Part shown: piece after piece, positions 57,009-64,000 of the stretch
How positions within the stretch are numbered: the stretch's first letter is position 1
How the letters are laid out: every line of letters starts with the position of its first letter
NCBI RefSeq assembly: GCF_016918735.1
Contig: NZ_JAFFPR010000054.1
Location: 68,979 to 132,978 of the forward strand
Reading direction: 5' to 3'
Length of the DNA: 64,000 nt
DNA from: Leptospira abararensis
GTDB lineage: Bacteria > Spirochaetota > Leptospiria > Leptospirales > Leptospiraceae
Program-made: the position numbers and the translations under genes
Notes under the pieces: generated by a model
The model's input: the letters and a program-made list of their open reading frames with translations, nothing else
What the model was told of the DNA's origin: nothing
Database searches by the model: none

Positions 57009-58403
57009 TTAAGAAAACTCTTCTTTGATCAAACTTTCAAAGTGGTTTCCTCGTTCTTCAAAATTTTTATACAAATCGAAACTTGCCCCTGCCGGTGAAA
57101 AAATCACAGACAGGGGAAGAATCTTTCTACCCTTATTTGTATCTAATTTAAAATCTATTTTGTTTTTTAGATCTTGGACAACCGAAGGGAGGTCGGGAAA
57201 GTAACTCACTGGAAGACCTGTGGTATCAAATTCATTTTTCCATACTTCGATCGCTTTTCCATAAACCCAAAGAGGACATTCCAATTCCTTCCATCGTTTT
57301 AAAAATAAATCGATAGGTTCAAGTTTCGGAATTCCACCGAGAATCAAAAATAGCCCTTCCCCTTTTTTAAATCCGGAAATTCCCGAAAGCATGGAATGGA
57401 TGTTCGTGGATTTTGAATCATTGATAAATTGGATCTCTTGGTATTTATTTTGGAATCCCGAGTTATCCATGCGATTGAATCTATGTGGGAGTCCTTGGAA
57501 GGATTCAAACTGATTTTGAATTTCTTCTTTGTCCATCCCCATAGTTTCCGCAAGGGCAATAGAAAAACATAAATTCATGAGGTTGTGTTTCCCTTTTAGA
57601 GGAAACCTAGAAACATCATAAATATGATTTGGGGTATGTACCTGGTTTGGATCTAAGCTAACATAGTATTTTTGATTTTCACCTATAAGATGTAAGTTGG
57701 TATTTTCTGACATTTCTTTCGGAAGGAAATGAAAAAAAATTGGATTTACAAATGCTGTATGGTCAGGGTTTTTCAAATTTTGGATTTTCCATTTGGCTTT
57801 GGCATAGGACTCCATTGTTTTGTGTCTTTCTAAGTGGTCGGATGCCAAATTCAAAATGGCAGACGCCGTTAATTCCAGGTTAGGTGAATCGTCTAGTTGA
57901 TAACTAGAGAGTTCTAAAACCACTAAATCAAGTGGTTCCAAACAAAAGGAAGTAAAGGCAACACCAATATTCCCCCCCATCCGAGAATTCGGAAATTTAG
58001 ATTTTAGAATGTGGTAGGTGAGAGCTGTGGTGGTTGACTTTCCATCAGTACCTGTGATTCCAATGATAGGACCTTTATAAAAAATTCTTCCCAAACAGAT
58101 TTCACTTAAAATCGGAAGCCTTCTTTCTTTGGCTTCTTCTAGAATGGGATGGTTCGGTAGGATTCCTGGGCTTTTGATGATACAATCAATCCCTTCTAAT
58201 ATTTTCTGTGGGTGATTGTCTGACAAAACTTCTGCGTATAAGATTCTGTTCGCTTTCTCTGGGAACTTGTCAGCCAGTATACAGATTTTTCCTTGTGAGC
58301 TTAATAATTTGGCAGAGGAGTCCCCTGAGGATCCCCCACCTAAAATTAGGAATTTTTGGAATTTGGCGAGGTCAGAAGCCGCTGGAATAGATAAAGAAAA
58401 CAT
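57009..58403 (-). CDS. murD: UDP-N-acetylmuramoylalanine--D-glutamate ligase
   Basis: A 464-residue cytoplasmic Mur ligase that adds D-glutamate to UDP-MurNAc-L-Ala during peptidoglycan synthesis. The ATP loop is GITGTDGKSTTTAL (canonical GTNGKST with Asp in place of Asn). LELSSYQLD, LNLASDHLERH and FINDSKSTN are the MurD-specific blocks, and HRFNRM and the late FSPAGASFDLYKNFEERG also match. The start is ATG 58403; the longer frame from 58475 has no homology. It is isolated from other mur genes and divergent from the STAS gene, with an 18-bp palindrome between them. Confidence 0.9.
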   Translation of the reverse strand: MFSLSIPAASDLAKFQKFLILGGGSSGDSSAKLLSSQGKICILADKFPEKANRILYAEVLSDNHPQKILEGIDCIIKSPGILPNHPILEEAKERRLPILSEICLGRIFYKGPIIGITGTDGKSTTTALTYHILKSKFPNSRMGGNIGVAFTSFCLEPLDLVVLELSSYQLDDSPNLELTASAILNLASDHLERHKTMESYAKAKWKIQNLKNPDHTAFVNPIFFHFLPKEMSENTNLHLIGENQKYYVSLDPNQVHTPNHIYDVSRFPLKGKHNLMNLCFSIALAETMGMDKEEIQNQFESFQGLPHRFNRMDNSGFQNKYQEIQFINDSKSTNIHSMLSGISGFKKGEGLFLILGGIPKLEPIDLFLKRWKELECPLWVYGKAIEVWKNEFDTTGLPVSYFPDLPSVVQDLKNKIDFKLDTNKGRKILPLSVIFSPAGASFDLYKNFEERGNHFESLIKEEFS

Positions 58404-58427
58404 TGATTGACACTCCGCTAAAATACG

Positions 58428-58445
58428 ATGATTTTGTAAAATCAT
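58428..58445. promoter_or_regulatory. Perfect 18-bp palindrome between murD and the STAS gene
   Basis: ATGATTTT, GT, AAAATCAT is a perfect 8-bp dyad in the 60-bp divergent promoter region. A TTGACA hexamer on the plus strand lies just upstream at 58407-58412. It is AT-rich, so chance occurrence is more likely than for the cysH site. Confidence 0.4.
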
Positions 58446-58463
58446 ATCAGGTTGGGTAAATCG

Positions 58464-58796
58464 GTGCTGAAACACGAAGTGAAAGACGGAAAACTAGTCG
58501 TTTATTTGGAAGGTCGATTGGACGTTTCTGTGGCAAATGAAGTGGAAGAGGGCCTTATGGAACTCATCGATAATGCTGGGCATAGAAAGGTTCTTTTGAA
58601 TATGAAAGACGTTGAATACATGTCCTCCTCTGGATTCAGAGCTTGTATTTCCACTCTCCGCAAACTCAATTCCAAAGAGGGTGCCCTTAAAATCTCGAAC
58701 ATCAAACCGGCAGTCAAACGAATCTTTGATGTCATTGAACTCACTTCTCTTTTTGATATTTATGATTCGGAAGATGCAGCGCTAAAAGCGTTCTAA
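58464..58796 (+). CDS. STAS-domain anti-sigma-factor antagonist
   Basis: A 110-residue single STAS domain of the SpoIIAA type, which binds an anti-sigma/kinase partner in a phosphorylation-controlled switch. The conserved phosphorylatable Ser lies in VEYMSSSGFRACISTL. The start is GTG 58464 (MLKHEV after GTG), with a G-rich AGGTTGGG upstream; TTG 58452 would add four residues. No anti-sigma kinase is adjacent. trpC begins 8 nt after its stop, so it may be cotranscribed with trpC, which would be odd functionally. Confidence 0.85.
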   Translation: MLKHEVKDGKLVVYLEGRLDVSVANEVEEGLMELIDNAGHRKVLLNMKDVEYMSSSGFRACISTLRKLNSKEGALKISNIKPAVKRIFDVIELTSLFDIYDSEDAALKAF

Positions 58797-58804
58797 GTTG
58801 TTTT

Positions 58805-59563
58805 TTGAATCCTGTCTTACATAAGATAGTAGAAACCAAACACGAGGAAATTCGTATGGGGAGGGGGAAGTCCCTTCCTTCTCGAAAAATTCCCATCAGA
58901 CCTTGGGAATCGTATCTTAAAACCAATTCCATTTCCGTCATTGCGGAATGTAAAAAAGGAAGTCCTAGTTCCGGTGTGCTTCGGCCAGAATACCATCCTG
59001 TAGAAATTGCCTCCCTTTATGAATCTTCCGGGGCTGGTGCCATCTCTGTCCTTACAGACTCCCAATATTTTTTTGGATCGTTATCTGATTTGACAGCCGT
59101 GGCTGAAGCAGTCAAAATCCCTGTCATTCGTAAAGACTTTATCATTGACCCTCTCCAGATTGACGAAGCTTACGCCTTTGGTGCTTCTGCAATTTTACTA
59201 ATCGTTAGGATCCTCTCACCGAAAGAGCTTACTTCCTTGCATAAATATGCTAAAAGTCTGGGCCTTTCAGTCCTTGTGGAAACGCACAACAAAGAAGAAG
59301 TCAAAACAGCACTCGATTCTGGAGCCACAACCATTGGCATCAATACTCGAGATTTAGATACATTCGAAATTCATAAAAATCTAATTGAGGAAATTGCACC
59401 TGAGTTGGACAGTTCCATCATTCGCGTGGCTGAATCTGGGATTGAAAGTTTTCAGGATTGGCAAAAATACAAAGGAATCGTAGATTCTATGTTAGTTGGT
59501 ACATACTTTATGAAAAGTAAAGATATTGCAAAGGATTTCCGGTCACTATTATTCGGGAATTAA
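58805..59563 (+). CDS. trpC: Indole-3-glycerol phosphate synthase
   Basis: A 252-residue TIM-barrel enzyme forming indole-3-glycerol phosphate in tryptophan synthesis. Family blocks are VIAECKKGSPSSGVLR (catalytic Lys), ISVLTDSQYFFGSL, VIRKDFIIDPLQIDEAYAFGASAILLI (catalytic Lys/Glu), VETHNKEE, GINTRDL and ESGI. The start is TTG 58805, since no ATG fits before the conserved N-terminal helix. Other trp genes are absent from the neighbourhood, so tryptophan genes are dispersed or the rest lie elsewhere. It follows the STAS gene by 8 nt. Confidence 0.93.
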   Translation: MNPVLHKIVETKHEEIRMGRGKSLPSRKIPIRPWESYLKTNSISVIAECKKGSPSSGVLRPEYHPVEIASLYESSGAGAISVLTDSQYFFGSLSDLTAVAEAVKIPVIRKDFIIDPLQIDEAYAFGASAILLIVRILSPKELTSLHKYAKSLGLSVLVETHNKEEVKTALDSGATTIGINTRDLDTFEIHKNLIEEIAPELDSSIIRVAESGIESFQDWQKYKGIVDSMLVGTYFMKSKDIAKDFRSLLFGN

Positions 59564-59696
59564 GTCCCTTTTTCTATTACATTCTTAGTTTAAACTTTGG
59601 ACTTTCTATTGAATTTGGGGTATCCCTTACTTTGGGGAAGAAATTTCAAAGATAATTTCGCTTTTCTCCTATTGTCCATCCACTAATCTATCCCCC

Positions 59697-61379
59697 ATGA
59701 ACTGGAAGCAATCCTTCAAGGGATTCGTTTTATTTCTGCTCTATATAGGAACAGCCAAACTGGGAATGGAATTTTTTTCCTTCCAACCAGTGAACTTGGC
59801 AGTTCTTTGGATTCCTTCCGGTATTGGGCTCATAGGTTGTTTGTTCTTTGGATATCGCTATTTACCAGTGATTTGGCTTGCGAGTTTTCTTGCCAATAAA
59901 GACGGCCTGATCAGTAGCCAACATGGTTTGGATAGTTTTGGTTTGTACCTAAGTATTTGCCTGACTGCAGGAATCGATACACTCCAATCCACATTAGCCT
60001 ATACATTCTGGTTAAGAAAAATTCGAAAAAGTCTAAGTTCCGCAAAAGATAATTTTTACTTTGTGGTTTATGTCTGTTTTCTTTCGAGTTTGATTTCTAT
60101 AATATGTCTTGGTGGAATTCTTTATTCCTTTGGATATTTTTATAAATTAGATTCTGCTGAAATCTTTCGCACCTTGATTGTGATTATCTTTGGTGATACG
60201 ATTGGAATTTTTATTGTTGTTCCGTTCTTTATGGCTTGGAGGAAGTTTCGATTTGAGAATCTGTCGATTCGGCTCATCCTTTGGACAATTGCTTTTGTAT
60301 TAGTTCAGGCAATCATAGTTTATCATTTCCCTTACCTTTTCTTTTTATCTTTTTTGATTCTTATTTATTTAGGTTATCGGTTTCAAATCCGAGGTGCTAC
60401 CTTAGGAGTTTTTCTATTATATCTTTCTAGCATACTGATGACTAGAATGGGAGTTGGTCCTTTCGTTTATCCAGGTGTGTTTGATTCGTATATTTACTTA
60501 ATATCGTTTTTAATACCTTTTTCGATATTATCAGAGTTTATCACGTTACAATACCAACGACTCATTGCCTATCGATTCGAATTAGAAAAAAAAGTATTTG
60601 ATCGAACCAAATTACTTAGAAAACAAGTTTTTGAAAAGAATAAAGCCATCGAAGCTCTACACACCTCAGAAAAACTTCTGAGTGAATCGAATCGAACTAA
60701 GGATATATTTTTTTCCATCATAGCTCATGATTTAAGAAATCCATTGGGGGCTTTCAAACAACTGACAGAGCTAATGTATACTGATTTTGATACGCATACG
60801 GATACGGAAAAAAAAGAAACCATATATGAAATTCAAAACTCTGCATCTATGTTGTATGGACTTTTGGAACAACTTTTGGATTGGGCAAGAACCCAAACAG
60901 GAAATATGCCTTTCCGTCCCAAACAAATCAACCTGGTTGGTCTAGTCGCAAAGATAGTAGAACAAGTGGAACCTTCAATTAAGAAAAAATCCATCCGCAT
61001 CTTAACGGAGATTCCCTTTGAATTGGCTTATGTCTATGCCGATTCAGAAATGATCCAAACAGTTCTTAGAAACCTCATTACAAACTCGATTAAGTTTACA
61101 AACGAAAATGGTGAAATTAAAATCGTCGCAAAGCAAGACGAAGATGGAATTCGTGTAGAATGTCATGATAATGGTATCGGAATGGATAGTTCCGATTTAG
61201 AAAAATTATTTCGTGTGGATGCGCAGGTCACTAGTATTGGATTGGAAGGTGAAAAGGGAACGGGGCTCGGTCTCATTCTTTGTAGTGAATTTATTAAATT
61301 ACATGGTGGAGAAATTTGGGCGACAAGCGAAAAAGGAAAAGGTACTACTGTGAGTTTTCGTCTACCTGATAGACGTTAA
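59697..61379 (+). CDS. MASE1-type sensor histidine kinase
   Basis: A 560-residue inner-membrane histidine kinase. An N-terminal MASE1-like polytopic region (about residues 1-290, around eight segments) precedes a short coiled coil. HisKA has the phosphorylated His at H344 in SIIAHDLRNPLG, and the HATPase domain has N-box LITNSIKFTN, G1 DNGIGM and G2 GTGLGLIL. No receiver or output domain follows and no response regulator is adjacent, so its partner is unknown. No Shine-Dalgarno is evident before ATG 59697. Confidence 0.88.
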   Translation: MNWKQSFKGFVLFLLYIGTAKLGMEFFSFQPVNLAVLWIPSGIGLIGCLFFGYRYLPVIWLASFLANKDGLISSQHGLDSFGLYLSICLTAGIDTLQSTLAYTFWLRKIRKSLSSAKDNFYFVVYVCFLSSLISIICLGGILYSFGYFYKLDSAEIFRTLIVIIFGDTIGIFIVVPFFMAWRKFRFENLSIRLILWTIAFVLVQAIIVYHFPYLFFLSFLILIYLGYRFQIRGATLGVFLLYLSSILMTRMGVGPFVYPGVFDSYIYLISFLIPFSILSEFITLQYQRLIAYRFELEKKVFDRTKLLRKQVFEKNKAIEALHTSEKLLSESNRTKDIFFSIIAHDLRNPLGAFKQLTELMYTDFDTHTDTEKKETIYEIQNSASMLYGLLEQLLDWARTQTGNMPFRPKQINLVGLVAKIVEQVEPSIKKKSIRILTEIPFELAYVYADSEMIQTVLRNLITNSIKFTNENGEIKIVAKQDEDGIRVECHDNGIGMDSSDLEKLFRVDAQVTSIGLEGEKGTGLGLILCSEFIKLHGGEIWATSEKGKGTTVSFRLPDRR

Positions 61380-61409
61380 GTTCTATTGATAAACCTCACT
61401 CTTTGGAAT

Positions 61410-63626
61410 TCATTCAGATACGCCGGGAAGGTAGATGGTAAATACCGTTTTTCCAGGTTTTGTTTCCAACTCTATCATCCCGTTGTGTTTTTCGACTACT
61501 TGTTTTGTGATATAAAGTCCGAGTCCAGTTCCTTCTCCGATAGGTTTAGTGGTAAAAAATGGATCAAAAATTTTGGTTTCCAAGTCTTTGGGAATCCCTG
61601 CGCCGGAGTCTTCTATGGAAACAAAAACATAGCGTTTACTTTTTATTTCTTTTTCTCCAATTTTAATTTTTAACTTTCCTTTTCCGTTCATGGACTGGAT
61701 GGCATTTTGGATCATATTGGTCCAAACTTGATTTAATTCATCTGGATAACACTCGATAGGTGGAATTTCTTCAAAATTTGTTGTGAGTTCGATTCCTTGC
61801 CTCAAGGAACTTTCGAAAATAGTGAGAACCATATCAATAGAATCCACAAGGTCGATTGTTTGTTTTTCTGCTTTGGGATCAAAATGTGTGAATTTCTTTA
61901 GTGATTGTGCAATTTTCACTGCGCGATGGGCAGCAATCCGAATGGTCTTTGTTCCTTGAAGGATAGAAACAACTCGTTCTGCTACCACAAAAAATGTGCC
62001 CCCATCTTTACCACATAGAATAGGAACCCAATCCTTTGGAATTTCGCGTAGACCAAGTGATACAAAAAGATCAGCTTTATTTTCTGCCTCGCTCATTCCC
62101 AAACTCTCTATTTGTTTTGCCAATTCCTGTTTGATCTGCCTTGTTTCTTTTGTTGGAAAAAGATCGTTTTGATTTAATGCCAAATCAATTAATGATAAAA
62201 ATACTGGAAATGCATCGCTTGGGATTGGATTGGTTTTTGAGAGAAGGCGAAAGTGTTCGGTAATTCTTTCTTCTATTGCAGCTCCAGAAGCGATAACTGC
62301 ACTTAGTGGTGAATTGATTTCGTGTGCAACACTTGCCACCATCACCCCAAGCGATGACATTTTTTCTGACTGAATCAATTGGTATTTAGCTGCTTTCAAA
62401 TTTAATTCGGCAGTGATGATTTCGTTGGATATATGTTTAGATAAAAAGATAGATTGGAAAAAAACAAATAATAAAAGTCCGTAGGAAAGTAACATGGGTT
62501 CAGTTATGTGTAATAATGATAATATAATATCGTTACCCGCAGAACCTATTAGTAGTATCGAAGATAGTCCAAGATAGATATACCCGTATCTTTTGTCTTT
62601 TATATAGCGAATGATTAAGTAAATGGCAATCGCTAAAAGAAAGGTCAGGGCAGTGAGAACATAGAGATGTAGATAGCTGATTGTATAAATGGGGCCGAAT
62701 ATAGTGATGAATACTGGGATGAGAATGATGCCACTCATTCCATGAATGATATAACTTGGTAGATACTCACGGGTAAGACTGTAAAAATAATAAAGTCCCG
62801 ATACGGCCCCTGCATATTGGCTAAAAAAATTGACTCTAAAGATGAGTTCACTAGAATGTTCACCCATAATGAGAAATAAGGACCGCGTTCCCGTCGCAAG
62901 GATTTGTAATGCCATAATCTGACAAAAGAGAAAAAAATAGAGAGATCCAAGGATTCTACCACGAGTAAAGTAGACTCCTAACTGGTAGAGTCCCAAAAAG
63001 AAAAGTCCCCCAACAATCAATGATTCGTCGAATATCTCTCTGTCTCTTGTTGTTGCTAAAGACTCACTCTTCCCGAGGAGTGGAAGGAACCGAATCCCCC
63101 CTGCTTGATAGAAACGGTTTCGAAGTAGAATTGTTAGGTGAACTTGATTATCATTTGTTGGCAAAAGAAGAATTTGAATGGGTCGACGATCAAAACCAGC
63201 ATTCTCCCCATAGATGTCTCCAATGGATCCAATTAAGATTCCATTTTGGTATATTTTACAGTCAGAGAATACAATATTAAAATCTAGGCTTAAGGGAATC
63301 GGTTCTTTAGGGGGGATGATCGTAATTAAGTAACTTCCGATCCCGAATCCGGTAGCTAATCCATTTTGATTTGGATTATACGAATTCCAGTGAGGGTTAT
63401 CTGGAATGGTAACTAGGATTGTATCCTTTCCTTCCGCTAAATCAAACCTACCAGGAGTAAACTTCCATTCGCCAATCAGAGGAACGATTGGTTTAGATTG
63501 AAAATTATGTTTTGATATGTCAAGAACACCTCGGATTAATTTAGGAGAATCGGTTTCTATGTTGATACAGGAGGAGATGGGAATACAAATGAAACAGAGA
63601 ATTGATAAAGTGAATATAACTTTCAT
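61410..63626 (-). CDS. 7TMR-DISM-type sensor histidine kinase
   Basis: A 738-residue membrane histidine kinase with a hydrophobic signal (lipobox-like ISSC at residues 17-20, so possibly a lipoprotein). A periplasmic 7TMR-DISM extracellular domain (about 25-200) is followed by seven membrane segments (about 205-405). HisKA has phospho-His H435 in SVAHEINSPLSAV, and HATPase has N-box MIQNAIQSM, EDSGAGIP and GEGTGLGLYI. An unusual ~115-residue stretch separates the phospho-His helix from the second dimerisation helix region. It converges on the MASE1 kinase. No response regulator is nearby. Signal unknown. Confidence 0.85.
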   Translation of the reverse strand: MKVIFTLSILCFICIPISSCINIETDSPKLIRGVLDISKHNFQSKPIVPLIGEWKFTPGRFDLAEGKDTILVTIPDNPHWNSYNPNQNGLATGFGIGSYLITIIPPKEPIPLSLDFNIVFSDCKIYQNGILIGSIGDIYGENAGFDRRPIQILLLPTNDNQVHLTILLRNRFYQAGGIRFLPLLGKSESLATTRDREIFDESLIVGGLFFLGLYQLGVYFTRGRILGSLYFFLFCQIMALQILATGTRSLFLIMGEHSSELIFRVNFFSQYAGAVSGLYYFYSLTREYLPSYIIHGMSGIILIPVFITIFGPIYTISYLHLYVLTALTFLLAIAIYLIIRYIKDKRYGYIYLGLSSILLIGSAGNDIILSLLHITEPMLLSYGLLLFVFFQSIFLSKHISNEIITAELNLKAAKYQLIQSEKMSSLGVMVASVAHEINSPLSAVIASGAAIEERITEHFRLLSKTNPIPSDAFPVFLSLIDLALNQNDLFPTKETRQIKQELAKQIESLGMSEAENKADLFVSLGLREIPKDWVPILCGKDGGTFFVVAERVVSILQGTKTIRIAAHRAVKIAQSLKKFTHFDPKAEKQTIDLVDSIDMVLTIFESSLRQGIELTTNFEEIPPIECYPDELNQVWTNMIQNAIQSMNGKGKLKIKIGEKEIKSKRYVFVSIEDSGAGIPKDLETKIFDPFFTTKPIGEGTGLGLYITKQVVEKHNGMIELETKPGKTVFTIYLPGVSE

Positions 63627-64000
63627 TGTCTCTTTTGTTCCTAAGATAGTTTGCGTTAAATTCTGAAATGGATGCGTGATAAACAGAATCTATTTTCGAG
63701 AAGGGTCAAGTGTATTTTTTTGTAACAGAATGTTCTTGAAATATATTTACTGAATAATCAAAACAATTTCCTGATTTGATGAAACAGATGTTTGGTTACT
63801 GGAGGGGAGTGCCGGAAATTGGTCAGAAACAAAGTTCTTTATTCTTCTAAACCGAAGAGATGGAAACTAAAAAAGAGATCTGGAACTGGATCACCTTCTT
63901 GTTTAATTAGAAAATAGAAATGCAAATTGTCTCATAAATCGGGATAATTTTTATAAAAGTTGATTGACGGTGAGTGTACATTCCGAATGATGGTGAAACG
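63627..64000. other. Intergenic region, no gene recognised
   Basis: The 374 bases after the start of the 7TMR-DISM kinase gene contain no long open frame and no RNA structure I can recognise. It is AT-rich and presumably holds the kinase promoter and the upstream region of a gene beyond the window. Confidence 0.6.

Overview
The window is a chromosomal segment of a spirochaete, almost certainly Leptospira. Several things point there: a complete seven-gene haem cluster with a fused hemC-hemD, flagellar hook genes, a mitochondrial-like EF-G, short intergenic regions, many 4-nt ATGA gene overlaps and a moderately AT-rich composition. Complete assimilatory sulfate reduction and many signalling genes would suit a free-living (saprophytic-type) species. 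This species-level guess is inference; no 16S or typing locus is present. No insertion sequence, prophage, CRISPR array or transposase was seen.

Layout. 1-270: 3' end of malate dehydrogenase and its terminator. 455-1606: a DUF4143-type AAA+ ATPase preceded by two tandem palindromes. 1685-3115: an alpha/beta hydrolase divergent from a MarR regulator, with a duplicated operator between them. 3112-7669 (minus): LysM/degenerate M23 protein, amidohydrolase, two cyclic-nucleotide-binding proteins, tRNA-Arg(CCU) and prmC, very tightly packed. 7773-9890 (minus): fusA. 10017-14825 (plus): K+ transporter, an unknown membrane protein, a UbiA-family prenyltransferase, a thioredoxin-like protein and an unknown protein. 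14837-17240: an unknown minus-strand gene, then PhaR and a HEAT-repeat protein. 17307-21243 (plus): cysK, topA (apparently starting at an ATC codon) and hemH. 21217-29432 (minus): hemG/Y-hemN-hemE-hemL-hemB-hemCD-hemA, with msrB divergent.

30519-30866: RNase P RNA. A NERD-domain ATPase gene converges on it and stops inside its 3' end. 32454-46748: a lipoprotein gene, then a large sulfur locus. It contains siroheme synthesis (met8-like and cobA), sulfite reductase (cysJ, cysI), an SBF transporter, a TauD-like dioxygenase, cysN, cysD, cysH and the sulfate ABC transporter (sbp, cysT, cysW, cysA). Together these take sulfate from the periplasm through APS and sulfite to sulfide. Siroheme supplies the CysI cofactor, and CysK (17.3 kb) makes cysteine. 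A palindromic operator candidate lies before cysH and a degenerate copy before sbp.

46929-50624: fliK, flgD, flgE. 50713-54059: an unrecognised two-gene unit (TPR protein plus polytopic membrane protein). 54110-63626: GAF/HD-GYP protein, enoyl-ACP reductase, murD, STAS protein, trpC and two convergent sensor histidine kinases. 63627-64000: no gene recognised.

Haem, siroheme and sulfur metabolism dominate the window. The most unusual observations are the missing canonical start of topA, the tRNA gene inserted between co-oriented protein genes, the overlap of a coding region with rnpB, the cysteine-free hook protein and several unassigned palindromic operators.
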